From Trachythela sp. YZ-2020 (Eukaryota; Cnidaria; Anthozoa; Malacalcyonacea; Clavulariidae), in contig JADLSH010000128.1 in assembly GCA_016169945.1 (NCBI GenBank), positions 186,001 to 250,000 on the forward strand: a stretch of 64,000 nt of DNA, written 5' to 3'. Positions within the stretch are counted from its first letter, which is position 1; each line of letters starts with the position of its first letter. Of this stretch, positions 49,343 to 63,132 are shown one piece after another. The notes beneath the pieces are model-generated. The model saw only the letters and a list, made by a program, of their open reading frames with translations, made no database searches and was not told the origin of the DNA. A program made the position numbers and the translations under genes.

Positions 49343-50315
49343 GCTACGAAAGAAACCACTTACCCTTAAACAAAAAGGCACGTCCTGGCTGCATGAACAC
49401 CTGCGCTGTTTTATCGCCTGCCTGGGCCAGTTTAAGCGCAGCACTATCAGTACATTACTGACCATTGCCGTTATCGGGATTATTCTCGCCATACCCGCTG
49501 GGCTTTCACTGGCGCTTAATCAGGTTGGACAATTTACTGATCTACTGGATAACAGCAATCAGATTTCACTTTATTTAAAACAGGATATCGCTGAAGATCA
49601 GATTCAAACTCTGATTAAAACGTTTGAATCTGATCAACAAATAGCCGAGTTGGATTACATCAGTCGTGATCAAGCGTTGCTGAACTATCAGGAAATCTCT
49701 GATCAAAAAGAAGTGCTGCAAATGCTTGGGGAAAATCCCTTACCAGCTATGTTGCAACTCACTCCCGCGCAAAATCAATCTCCTGAAGCCTTGCAGAGAT
49801 TAGTAACAAAGCTCGAAAAACTACCTGCCGCTGATCTCGTTCAGTTTGATAGCCACTGGGCCAAACGCCTGTTTTCGATCATCCAACTACTCGACAAGTT
49901 TGATCTGGTATTAACTATATTGCTCTGTATCGCAGTTTTGCTGACGATAGGAAACACCATTCGGGTCAATATCCAGAGCAGGCTACAGGAAATACAGCTA
50001 TCGCGATTTTTCGGTGCTACGAATGCGTTTATCCGCCGACCGTTTCTACACGCCGGGCTTTTATACGGCTCTCTTGGTGGCCTTATCGCTTTTTTTCTCT
50101 TGCTAATTAGTTACTTACTATTATCTCAACCGGTAAATGATCTTATCGCTGCATATCAAGTTGATCCCTCGGCTCAATCAACCGTCAATACCGGCCAAAC
50201 AATCCTTTTTTATAGCCTTTCATGTATCGCAACCGGCACTCTGCTAGGCGTTATTAGCGCCTGGCTAGTCGTTTTTTTCTACCAGAAAGACCTCGAAAAA
50301 CGCGACTATTCCTGA
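49335..50315 (+). CDS. ftsX: Cell division protein FtsX
   Basis: The membrane partner of FtsE: four transmembrane helices, with a large periplasmic loop between the first (about 38-60) and second (about 190-210) carrying SLYLKQDIAEDQIQTL. The cytoplasmic segment RLQEIQLSRFFGATNAFIRRPFLHAG is the FtsX coupling motif. Length 326. It is followed 137 bp later by rpoH. Confidence 0.95.
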   Translation: MTELRKKPLTLKQKGTSWLHEHLRCFIACLGQFKRSTISTLLTIAVIGIILAIPAGLSLALNQVGQFTDLLDNSNQISLYLKQDIAEDQIQTLIKTFESDQQIAELDYISRDQALLNYQEISDQKEVLQMLGENPLPAMLQLTPAQNQSPEALQRLVTKLEKLPAADLVQFDSHWAKRLFSIIQLLDKFDLVLTILLCIAVLLTIGNTIRVNIQSRLQEIQLSRFFGATNAFIRRPFLHAGLLYGSLGGLIAFFLLLISYLLLSQPVNDLIAAYQVDPSAQSTVNTGQTILFYSLSCIATGTLLGVISAWLVVFFYQKDLEKRDYS

Positions 50316-50452
50316 AAAATCTATTATTGTGAACTACTTAGCAGATCTTAAAGCTTTTGACAGATTGTAAGATATGGTAGAAACTTTACTTGTTCTTAGC
50401 ACTCTAAGCTCTCGACTGCTAAAATAACAAGATATGTATCAGGAGGTTTTTT

Positions 50453-51328
50453 ATGTCGAATTCCATTAACCATCTTCAGCTCGCACTACCGACGGGCTCT
50501 CTGGATAGCTATTTCCAGTCGGTTAACCGTGTCCCATTGCTTACTGCTGAGGAAGAGCAGGATCTGGCCGAACGTTTCCGCAATAACGAAGATATTGAAG
50601 CTGCCCGACAGCTAGTTATGTCACATCTGCGTTTTGTGGTGAAAGTTGCGCGTGGCTACAGTGGTTATGGTCTGGCACAAAATGACCTTATTCAGGAAGG
50701 AAATGTCGGTTTAATGAAAGCGGTAAAACGTTTTGATCCTACCGTTGGTGTCAGACTGGTCACCTTCGCGGTTCATTGGATCCGTGCAGAAATGCATGAG
50801 TTCATCATCAAGAACTGGCGCATTGTCAAAGTCGCTACCACCAAGGAGCAACGTAAATTGTTCTTCAACCTGCGTAGCTCAAAGAAACGCCTGGGCTGGC
50901 TTAATGAAGCGGAAGTGAAAGAAATAGCGGAAGATTTAGGCGTTAAACCGAAAACCGTTCTAGAAATGGAAAAACGCTTGAGTGCTCATGATGCTTCATT
51001 TGATCCTGGTATGGATTCAGATGATGACGATCATACCTTTACGCCGGCACATTATCTTGAAGATAAACGCTTTCAACCCGACTCACTGGTGGAAGAGGAT
51101 CAACACGGCAAACAACAAACCGAGTTACTCGGCAATGCCCTTGCTAAGTTAGATGAACGTACACGGGATATCGTCAATCAACGTTGGTTGGCAGAAAAGA
51201 AAACAACCCTGCATGATCTCGCTGCTAAATACGGTGTTTCAGCTGAGCGGATCCGCCAGCTGGAAAAAAGCGCTATGCAGAAGCTACGATCGAATATGGA
51301 ACAATCAGGCCAGCTTGGCCCCGCATAA
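50453..51328 (+). CDS. rpoH: RNA polymerase heat-shock sigma factor RpoH (sigma-32)
   Basis: A group 3 sigma factor directing heat-shock transcription. Region 2 ([40 protein letters not shown]), the RpoH box [15 protein letters not shown], and region 4 ([18 protein letters not shown]) are clear. Length 291. A strong AGGAGG lies upstream of the ATG. A perfect TTGACA at 50357-50362 may be a -35 element, though no good -10 follows at the right distance. The ftsYEX-rpoH order is conserved. Confidence 0.96.
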   Translation: MSNSINHLQLALPTGSLDSYFQSVNRVPLLTAEEEQDLAERFRNNEDIEAARQLVMSHLRFVVKVARGYSGYGLAQNDLIQEGNVGLMKAVKRFDPTVGVRLVTFAVHWIRAEMHEFIIKNWRIVKVATTKEQRKLFFNLRSSKKRLGWLNEAEVKEIAEDLGVKPKTVLEMEKRLSAHDASFDPGMDSDDDDHTFTPAHYLEDKRFQPDSLVEEDQHGKQQTELLGNALAKLDERTRDIVNQRWLAEKKTTLHDLAAKYGVSAERIRQLEKSAMQKLRSNMEQSGQLGPA

Positions 51329-51345
51329 AGCGTTATATGTATTAC

Positions 51346-51373
51346 CATTGCCCGGATCTCTTTCCGGGCAATG
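51346..51373 (+). terminator. Stem-loop after rpoH
   Basis: A perfect 11-bp stem (CATTGCCCGGA with TCCGGGCAATG) 17 bp past the rpoH stop. No T-run follows, so termination may be weak, or the hairpin may protect the message end. Confidence 0.5.
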
Positions 51374-51502
51374 AAACAAATCAGACTGTGACGCCCGTCA
51401 CACTTTCATTCCAACCTTAACCCGATTCAGTTTTCGTTCAGTCGATCTTTATTAATCTACTTCGCATGTTCTGAGAAAAGCAGGACAAACAAGGAGAATA
51501 TT

Positions 51503-51943
51503 ATGAATAAATTAAAGACACTACTTACTGCAGGTTCATTACTGGCCTTAACCGCAACGAGTGCATACGCAGGCGGATATTACGATAGCAATGGCAGGTA
51601 TTGTGAATCGCAACAAAGACAATACCAGACCAGGCAATATCATCAGTCTCAGTATCAACGGCCGACGCAGACACACCACGTCTACCATCATTATGATCAA
51701 CCGAGACAGGTCTATCATCAACCTGTTCAGCGACAGCAATATTACCAACCTCGCCAACGTAGCTATGGCAACGGCTATAGCAATGGTGGATACCAGTCAC
51801 ATACTTCGACTATCGTCGGTGGTGTAGTTGGTGGTTTAATCGGTAACCAGTTTGGTAAGGGCAGTGGTAAAACAGCACTGACTGCTGCCGGTGCGATCCT
51901 TGGTGGATCAATAGGTCGTGATTACGGACATCGTGGTTATTAA
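51503..51943 (+). CDS. Glycine-zipper 2TM-domain envelope protein
   Basis: A 146-residue exported protein. A signal peptide ends SAYA, followed by a low-complexity Gln/Tyr/His/Arg-rich middle (about 35-92). The C-terminal glycine zipper IVGGVVGGLIGNQFGKGSGKTALTAAGAILGGSIG is of the Rickettsia 17-kDa antigen type that inserts into or associates with membranes. No lipobox cysteine at the cleavage site. An AAGGAG ribosome site precedes the ATG. It is a single-gene unit with its own terminator; the function is unknown. Confidence 0.85.
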   Translation: MNKLKTLLTAGSLLALTATSAYAGGYYDSNGRYCESQQRQYQTRQYHQSQYQRPTQTHHVYHHYDQPRQVYHQPVQRQQYYQPRQRSYGNGYSNGGYQSHTSTIVGGVVGGLIGNQFGKGSGKTALTAAGAILGGSIGRDYGHRGY

Positions 51944-52005
51944 GAACACCACTAACGTTACTAGGGTCTCGTTATAAGGAAAGTTAGATCTTAAGGAATA
52001 GAGAC

Positions 52006-52041
52006 GGGTCATAATGCAGGAAGCATATGGCCCTTTTTTTT
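52006..52041 (+). terminator. Rho-independent terminator after the glycine-zipper gene
   Basis: GGGTCATAATGC pairs imperfectly with GCATATGGCCC and is followed by eight T (52034-52041). Confidence 0.78.
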
Positions 52042-52098
52042 GCCCTTAATAAACAATATAAAACTATCTTTGCTTTCGGTTTTCTTCAGGTTCTATGC

Positions 52099-52485
52099 TT
52101 AGTTTTTCGCACCCAGTAATTCAACCATATAACCATCTGGATCTTTAACAAAAGCCAGTATCGTTGTACCACATTTCATAGGACCCGCTTCGCGCACCAC
52201 TTCACCGCCACGATTTTTTATATCTTCTGCTGCCTGGTAAACATCGTCCACCTCAATCGCCACATGGCCATAAGCCGTTCCCAGATCATAACTATCTGTA
52301 TCCCAATTGTGGGTTAATTCCAACACAGTATTTTCAGATTCTTCGCCATAACCGATAAAGGCCAGTGTGAATTTTCCTTCAGGATAATCTTTTTTACGTA
52401 GCAGGCGCATGCCTAACACTTCGGTATAAAATTCCAGCGATTGATCAAGATCACCCACTCGTAACATAGTATGAAGAATTCGCAT
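52099..52485 (-). CDS. gloA: Lactoylglutathione lyase (glyoxalase I)
   Basis: Isomerises the methylglyoxal-glutathione adduct to lactoylglutathione. The 128-residue length and metal ligands fit: His5 ([12 protein letters not shown]), Glu in VLELTHNW, His in [13 protein letters not shown], and Glu in [34 protein letters not shown] is the family signature. ATG at 52485. It lies downstream of the DUF2058 gene on the minus strand. Confidence 0.94.
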   Translation of the reverse strand: MRILHTMLRVGDLDQSLEFYTEVLGMRLLRKKDYPEGKFTLAFIGYGEESENTVLELTHNWDTDSYDLGTAYGHVAIEVDDVYQAAEDIKNRGGEVVREAGPMKCGTTILAFVKDPDGYMVELLGAKN

Positions 52486-52544
52486 ATTGTTTGACCTCGC
52501 CTTAATTTAATCCATTTAATTCGTAGCTGGTGAAGCGATACTGA

Positions 52545-53087
52545 CTACCACATCAGATCATCAGGCACCTGAAATTCCGCGTAGGGATCATTTTCATCTT
52601 GATCGGCTTGTCCCTTTTCATTAAGAACGACTATCACATTTTGATCTCGTTGCTGAATTTTCTGCGCGACTCTAACTGGCACAACACTGTATTGGTTTTC
52701 GAGTTTAACGATAGCTAGCCGACCACTACTAATCTGATCTCTGGTCACTTCGGAAATATAAATTACCTTGATAGCTTTCTGATCAGTAAAATTAAACGCT
52801 TCGCCTTCTTTCTCTTCCGAGAGTCTATTCATTTCGATCAATTGCTTGATCTGAGCCGCTATCGCTTTTTCTTCTGCTTGCTGCTTTTGTTGAAAGTTAA
52901 GCTGCCGATCACGTTCTGCTTTTTCAGCCAGCGCTTTCTGAGCTAATTGCTTTGTTTCATCTTGCGCTGGTGTTTTGCTATTTTTTTGCTGCCGGTTCTT
53001 TTTAGATTTGTCTTTCTTAGCTTTATTGGCCTTCTGTTTATCCACCAGACCCATTTTTAGCATTTGTTCCTGTAGTGATTTAGCCAT
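52545..53087 (-). CDS. DUF2058 family protein (YaiL-like)
   Basis: A 180-residue soluble protein. SLQEQMLKMGLVDKQKANKAKK, a long Lys/Gln/Glu-rich coiled region (about 20-95), and the C-terminal domain with YISEVTRDQISSGRLAIVKLE and YAEFQVPDDLMW match the DUF2058/YaiL family. These have been annotated as nucleoprotein or polynucleotide-associated proteins, without firm function. ATG at 53087; 27 bp from ctaA. Confidence 0.88.
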   Translation of the reverse strand: MAKSLQEQMLKMGLVDKQKANKAKKDKSKKNRQQKNSKTPAQDETKQLAQKALAEKAERDRQLNFQQKQQAEEKAIAAQIKQLIEMNRLSEEKEGEAFNFTDQKAIKVIYISEVTRDQISSGRLAIVKLENQYSVVPVRVAQKIQQRDQNVIVVLNEKGQADQDENDPYAEFQVPDDLMW

Positions 53088-53114
53088 CTTTTTTGCTCTA
53101 CCAGATCAACAAGC

Positions 53115-54879
<1,765 letters not shown>

Positions 54880-55758
54880 TCACTTCCTGCGTTTTAGCTC
54901 AGAGATGGGAAAACTACTCACTTGGTTCCCGAGCGTACTACCATCCTGCTTTCTTGCATCTTTGGCTGGCACCCAGGCATGGCCATAAACAATTTCATAA
55001 GTGAGTGGTAACTGACCTGCTGTTCGTTGTTTTTCGTACTCTTGCTCAAACATTTTCAGGTGATTCTTTCCTAGCAAGCCTCGCGATCTATCCACTGAGG
55101 CGTTGGTCGTGCCGAGCATTTTCAGATCTTTCAGTAAAAAATCCACATTCGGATATGTCAGAGTGTAGCGTTCTATGTCCAACACGGGTTCAGAAAAACC
55201 CGCCTCGATCAACGCATCTCCAATAATGTGCATATCCAGAAAATCATGTAGGTGAGGGGATTCTTCAACTGCTGACCAGGCTTCACGTAATTCCCTCATG
55301 GTATCTGGGCCAACAGTGGTGAAGGTGAATAAACCACCGACCTGCATAACTCGTCGAATTTCTTTCAGCACCTGGTAAAGATCATTGCTCCACTGGATTG
55401 CCAGATTGGAAAACACCAGTTCGCATGACTGATCAGACAATGGCAATGTTTCTAAATCGGCACAGACGAGGGAAGTCTTGTTTCTAAAACGGGGCAGTCT
55501 GCTTTTGTTTTCCTCCAACATACCCAGAGCAATATCCAGAGCAATAACACGACTTTTCGGGTAGCGACTAGATAAAGCCTTAGCACCTACGCCTGTACCT
55601 GATCCCAAATCAAGGATCCGCTGCGGTTCTATCTTTGCGATACTCAGGCGATCAAGATGTTCTTCCAGTACTTCATTTTGCACCACTGCTGCTTTATCGT
55701 AACTGGCAGAGGCTCGGCTGAAAGCATGGGCGACCTGACGTTTATCCAGTTTCTGCAT
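54880..55758 (-). CDS. bioC: Malonyl-[ACP] O-methyltransferase BioC
   Basis: Methylates malonyl-ACP to start pimelate synthesis. KRQVAHAFSRASASYDKAAVVQ, the SAM loop ILDLGSGTGVGAKALS, and FSNLAIQWSNDLYQVLKEI are typical of BioC. Length 292. Its start lies inside bioH (17-nt overlap), and bioD follows after 3 nt. Confidence 0.94.
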   Translation of the reverse strand: MQKLDKRQVAHAFSRASASYDKAAVVQNEVLEEHLDRLSIAKIEPQRILDLGSGTGVGAKALSSRYPKSRVIALDIALGMLEENKSRLPRFRNKTSLVCADLETLPLSDQSCELVFSNLAIQWSNDLYQVLKEIRRVMQVGGLFTFTTVGPDTMRELREAWSAVEESPHLHDFLDMHIIGDALIEAGFSEPVLDIERYTLTYPNVDFLLKDLKMLGTTNASVDRSRGLLGKNHLKMFEQEYEKQRTAGQLPLTYEIVYGHAWVPAKDARKQDGSTLGNQVSSFPISELKRRK

Positions 55759-56497
55759 GTTGTCGAATAATATGGGCCAGTTGTTCGGAATGACTTAAAA
55801 AAGGGGCGTGTCCTACATCTGCGATCATCGATGTCTTTATCAGTGGATTTAGTAACTGAACTTCTTTCGCCACTTGCGCAGGAACCAAGCTATCTTTTTC
55901 TCCAAATATCATCGTTATGGGTAACTGTAATTGGCTAAGATCTGCACGTAGATCTGTTTCGAGTAATATCTGTAATCCTGCTTCTAGAGCATGCGGATCA
56001 ACTTTTCCGGAAGAACGCTTTTTCAATTCCCTGATCCAATTGCGTGTGTTGCATGTGGGTTGGCTACCCTCTGTCACAAGATAGGTAAATTTATCCATCG
56101 TTTCTTGCGGTTGCGTATTGTACCCGCAAATAAACTTTTTGAGGACGCTTGTTGGCATAGCACAAGACCAATCCGATTTTTTTGCGAAGCAAGGCGTATT
56201 GCTTAGCAAGATAAGGCTTTGTACTTTTTCTGGATATTCTGTTGCCAAGTTTGATGCTAGCAGCCCGCCCATTGACCAACCCAAAACAATGGATCTCTCA
56301 GTTATTTTTTCACCTAATATTTGGGTTAAGTTGGATAGTGTGTAATCACTAACAACTGGTTGGTCTGCATAACCAGGTAGATTAATTTGTCTTATATCAA
56401 AGTAATTTTGCAACTTTCCAACCAGATTTTGTAATACAGCGCAATCAAAACCCCAACCGTGAATAAGATAAAGGTGTGAGTACTCACTATTCTTCAT
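55742..56497 (-). CDS. bioH: Pimeloyl-[ACP] methyl ester carboxylesterase BioH
   Basis: An alpha/beta hydrolase that removes the methyl ester at the end of pimelate synthesis. Oxyanion segment YLIHGWGFDCAVL, nucleophile elbow GWSMGG, the acid in IFGEKDSLVP and the His in VGHAPFLSH complete the triad. Length 251. The ATG overlaps the bioF stop by ATGA. Confidence 0.93.
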   Translation of the reverse strand: MKNSEYSHLYLIHGWGFDCAVLQNLVGKLQNYFDIRQINLPGYADQPVVSDYTLSNLTQILGEKITERSIVLGWSMGGLLASNLATEYPEKVQSLILLSNTPCFAKKSDWSCAMPTSVLKKFICGYNTQPQETMDKFTYLVTEGSQPTCNTRNWIRELKKRSSGKVDPHALEAGLQILLETDLRADLSQLQLPITMIFGEKDSLVPAQVAKEVQLLNPLIKTSMIADVGHAPFLSHSEQLAHIIRQHAETG

Positions 56498-57678
56498 AGT
56501 ACTTTTCCCAGAGCTTGGGTTAATGCATTGATTAACTGATCTATATGTTCAGGTTCATGCGCGGCAGAAAGAGTTACCCGCAGTCTTGCTGTTCCTTGAG
56601 GAACGGTAGGCGGCCTAATAGCGGTTATCAGGATCTGCTCTTCTTTTAGTGCTTCGCTGGCCTGTAATGCCTTTTCTGAATCACCTATCAAGATTGGCTG
56701 AATAGGACCTTGTGCGTGATCACTTATTGGTATTCCTGCCGCTATGGCTTTGCTGCGGAAGCTTTCTATTAATTCAAACAGCTTTTCTCTGCGCCAGTGT
56801 TCTTTTTTTATCAATTGTAATGATGCCAGGATCGCAGCTGCCAGAGCAGGGGGAGTGGCCGTGGTGTAAATATAGGAGCGTGCGCTCTGAATCAGATTTT
56901 CTATAAGCTCTTCTGATCCCGCCACAAAAGCACCGGCAGCACCAAACGCCTTACCGAAGGTTCCGACTAACACTGGAACCTGCTGCTCTGACAAACCTGC
57001 TGCGACAACGCTGCCAGCTCCATTTGCACCATAAAGACCAATTCCATGCGCATCGTCTACAAATAGGACAGCCTGATTTTTTTCGCATAGCTTTGCCATC
57101 ATGCCCAGTGGTGCTTGATCGCCATCCATACTGAACAGGCTCTCGGTAACAACCCAGGGACTGTGATCCTGTCTGTCGCTGGCAAAATTGACTAGCAATT
57201 TCTCAAGGTGATCTATATCTAAATGTGGATAACGTTGTAGTTTAGCTGTGGATAACTTTGCCCCATCAATAAGAGAGGCATGACAAAGGCGGTCCATCAG
57301 CAGGCTATCTTTCCTGTTAACTAATGCCGAGAGAATTCCGATATTTGCAGAAAAACCGCTGGGGAAAAACAAAGCTTTGCTACGTTGGGTAAATTCAGCG
57401 AGTGTTTCTTCCAGTTCTCTATGAATTTGTGTGTAACCACTCACTAGCGTTGACGCACCACTGCCTACACCATATTTTTCTAACGCTGCTTTTGCGGCTG
57501 CGATCACATCTTTGTGACTGGCTAAACCTAAATAATCATTAGAACAGAAACTTAGATACTCTCGATTATCGATCTTTATAAACGGAGCGTCGCCTGATTG
57601 TCTGACTAAACGCTTTCGATAAAGACTTTTCTGTTCTTTATCTTTAAGTGCCTGCTTTAGCCTGTCATCAAACAGCAT
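56494..57678 (-). CDS. bioF: 8-amino-7-oxononanoate synthase
   Basis: A PLP-dependent condensation of pimeloyl-ACP (or CoA) and alanine. YLSFCSNDYLGLASH, the FVDDAHGIGLYG strand and PLP lysine in VGTFGKAFGAAGAF mark the family. Length 394. It contains two consensus DnaA boxes at 57224-57232 and 57247-57255. It lies 52 bp downstream of bioB. Confidence 0.95.
   Translation of the reverse strand: MLFDDRLKQALKDKEQKSLYRKRLVRQSGDAPFIKIDNREYLSFCSNDYLGLASHKDVIAAAKAALEKYGVGSGASTLVSGYTQIHRELEETLAEFTQRSKALFFPSGFSANIGILSALVNRKDSLLMDRLCHASLIDGAKLSTAKLQRYPHLDIDHLEKLLVNFASDRQDHSPWVVTESLFSMDGDQAPLGMMAKLCEKNQAVLFVDDAHGIGLYGANGAGSVVAAGLSEQQVPVLVGTFGKAFGAAGAFVAGSEELIENLIQSARSYIYTTATPPALAAAILASLQLIKKEHWRREKLFELIESFRSKAIAAGIPISDHAQGPIQPILIGDSEKALQASEALKEEQILITAIRPPTVPQGTARLRVTLSAAHEPEHIDQLINALTQALGKVL
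57224..57255. promoter_or_regulatory. Two consensus DnaA boxes in bioF
   Basis: TGTGGATAA (the complement of TTATCCACA) occurs at 57224-57232 and again at 57247-57255. They are in the same orientation, 23 bp apart, and each is followed by C, so ten bases are identical. Both lie in coding sequence, so function is uncertain. Confidence 0.5.
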
Positions 57679-57730
57679 GATTATGACGACCCTCTTTGAT
57701 GTGACCGATTGCTAGATTAAACGGGCAGAC

Positions 57731-58738
57731 TTAACAGGTTTGAACGCCTAGTCGCTCAAACAGAGCCCGATCTTTCACATGTTGTGGGTTCTCTGTGGTC
57801 AATAGTTTTTCGCCATAAAATACCGAGTTTGCGCCAGCCATAAAGCAGAGTGCTTGATGCTCATCACTCATTTCTGTACGTCCAGCAGAAAGCCGCAACA
57901 TAGACGCAGGCATCATAATTCTGGCAACGGCAATTACTTTAACCACTTCGAGAGGATCCATTTCTGCTTCATCTTCTAGCGGTGTACCACTTACTTTAAC
58001 CAAAACATTAATCGGAACACTTTCCGGATGTTTGTCCATATTCGCTAAACTTAACAACAAACCGACGCGATCTTGCTCACTTTCACCAAGACCAACTATC
58101 CCACCACAGCAAACATTAATGCCAGCATCGCGAACATTTTGCAGTGTATCTAGCCTGTCCTGATAGGAACGGGTACTGATAATTTTCTCGTAATATTCTT
58201 CTGAAGTATCTAAGTTGTGATTATAGTAATCCAGACCTGCTTCCTTCATCTTATCGGCCTGATCACCTGTGATCATGCCAAGAGTCACACAGCTTTCCAG
58301 CCCTAAATCTTTGACCACACCGATCATATCGGTAATTTTGTCTACATCCCGATCTTTCAATTCACGCCAGGCTGCACCCATGCAAAAACGACTGGCCCCT
58401 TTTGCTTTTGCAGCTTCAGCAGCCTCACGCACAGCGTCCAGATCCAAAAGCTTTTCCGCAGCCAGACCCGTATTGTATTTGATGCTTTGAGGACAATATG
58501 CGCAGTCTTCCTGACAGCCACCTGTTTTGATATTCAACAATGTACTGAGCTGGATTTGTGCCGGATCAAATTGCTGCCTATGGACAGTTTGTGCCTGATA
58601 AAGCGTTTCTAATAGAGGTTGTTCAAATAAGCTTTCGGCTTCCTCTCTTTTCCAGTTTTGACGAACTATTCCTAAATCATCTGCTATTGCGGAGGTTAGG
58701 ACAGATTCATCAATTATTACGGATGTTTGTTGTGACAT
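57731..58738 (-). CDS. bioB: Biotin synthase
   Basis: A radical SAM enzyme inserting sulfur into dethiobiotin. The CxxxCxxC cluster is in [42 protein letters not shown] and the arginine of [12 protein letters not shown] for the auxiliary 2Fe-2S are present. Length 335. It heads the operon bioB-F-H-C-D-ctaA. Its ATG (58738-58736) shares the CATG with an ATG of the divergent comF frame, leaving almost no intergenic space for promoters. Confidence 0.96.
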   Translation of the reverse strand: MSQQTSVIIDESVLTSAIADDLGIVRQNWKREEAESLFEQPLLETLYQAQTVHRQQFDPAQIQLSTLLNIKTGGCQEDCAYCPQSIKYNTGLAAEKLLDLDAVREAAEAAKAKGASRFCMGAAWRELKDRDVDKITDMIGVVKDLGLESCVTLGMITGDQADKMKEAGLDYYNHNLDTSEEYYEKIISTRSYQDRLDTLQNVRDAGINVCCGGIVGLGESEQDRVGLLLSLANMDKHPESVPINVLVKVSGTPLEDEAEMDPLEVVKVIAVARIMMPASMLRLSAGRTEMSDEHQALCFMAGANSVFYGEKLLTTENPQHVKDRALFERLGVQTC

Positions 58739-58772
58739 GTTGTACCTTACGTTCTTTTTGGGAAGATTCTCA

Positions 58773-59558
58773 GTGAAACCCAGTCCCCTTAAGCAATTAG
58801 TTTATAAACTTTTATTTTCTGGAAAAGACCATAGTCTCTCTCCACTCTTGCCTGGCAGGCATTGTGTCCTGTGTGACGAGCGGTGTCATTCTAACATTGG
58901 TTTGTTATGTGAGCCTTGTCTTTCTGATCTTCCCCGCATTGGCCAAAGCTGTTCGATATGTTCAACTGAAATTAGCTTTGATATAGACAGAAAGCTTAAT
59001 GCTAATAAAGATTCTGACATTATCTGTGGTGCTTGCCGTACAAAACAACCTTATTTCGATCGCTGTACTATCCCTTTAAAATATTCCTTTCCTGTTAACG
59101 AATTAATTAAGAGTTTGAAATATAAGGATAAAATTATTTATTCCAGGATCCTTGCACACTTATTTATCGAAGCGCTTGAGACTAGAAGGCAGGATTTACC
59201 TGACTGCATCATTCCTGTTCCTTTGCATGCAGTCCGAGCGGCAAAACGCGGTTTTAACCAATCTGATTTGATTGCCAGGGAAATTACAAAAATTCTTCCT
59301 TGTCAGATAGACAATCACAGTTGCCGAAGAATAAAGCATACTCAGCAACAGGCCGGAATGAATAAAAAACAACGGACTCAAAATATTCGCAAAGCTTTTT
59401 TTGTTGATTCAGATTTCCGCTACAAACATATCGCAATTCTGGATGATGTCGTCACCACAGGAAGTACAGTGAATGAATTAGCGCGTGTTTTTAAGCAGGC
59501 GGGCGTAGAAACGGTTGAGGTTTGGGCCTGTGCTAAAGCCAATATTATTGATAGTTAA
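58773..59558 (+). CDS. comF: ComF family phosphoribosyltransferase-like protein
   Basis: A 261-residue protein. The N-terminal zinc-ribbon cysteines ([20 protein letters not shown]) are followed by a PRTase domain with the PRPP loop [21 protein letters not shown] and [11 protein letters not shown]. ComF-type proteins aid natural transformation by handling incoming DNA. I choose GTG at 58773 (GGGAAGA upstream); an ATG at 58737 in frame would overlap the bioB start codon. Divergent from bioB, convergent with gyrB. Confidence 0.88.
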   Translation: MKPSPLKQLVYKLLFSGKDHSLSPLLPGRHCVLCDERCHSNIGLLCEPCLSDLPRIGQSCSICSTEISFDIDRKLNANKDSDIICGACRTKQPYFDRCTIPLKYSFPVNELIKSLKYKDKIIYSRILAHLFIEALETRRQDLPDCIIPVPLHAVRAAKRGFNQSDLIAREITKILPCQIDNHSCRRIKHTQQQAGMNKKQRTQNIRKAFFVDSDFRYKHIAILDDVVTTGSTVNELARVFKQAGVETVEVWACAKANIIDS

Positions 59559-59591
59559 TAGAGCACATTCGTTACGAGACTTTGCTCTATT
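59557..59591. terminator. Stem-loop in the comF/gyrB convergent gap
   Basis: A 9-bp perfect stem (AATAGAGCA with TGCTCTATT) with a 17-nt loop spans the comF stop. No long T-run follows on either strand, so it is a candidate bidirectional terminator only. Confidence 0.4.
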
Positions 59592-59629
59592 ACATTTGCT
59601 TAAAGCTAGGCCTACCAACAATACAACGA

Positions 59630-63129
<3,500 letters not shown>

Positions 63130-63132
63130 TGA

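Noticed and set aside
50357..50385. TTGACA upstream of rpoH as a full promoter
   Set aside because: The -35 is perfect, but no acceptable -10 lies 16-18 bp downstream, so it is mentioned only within the rpoH entry.
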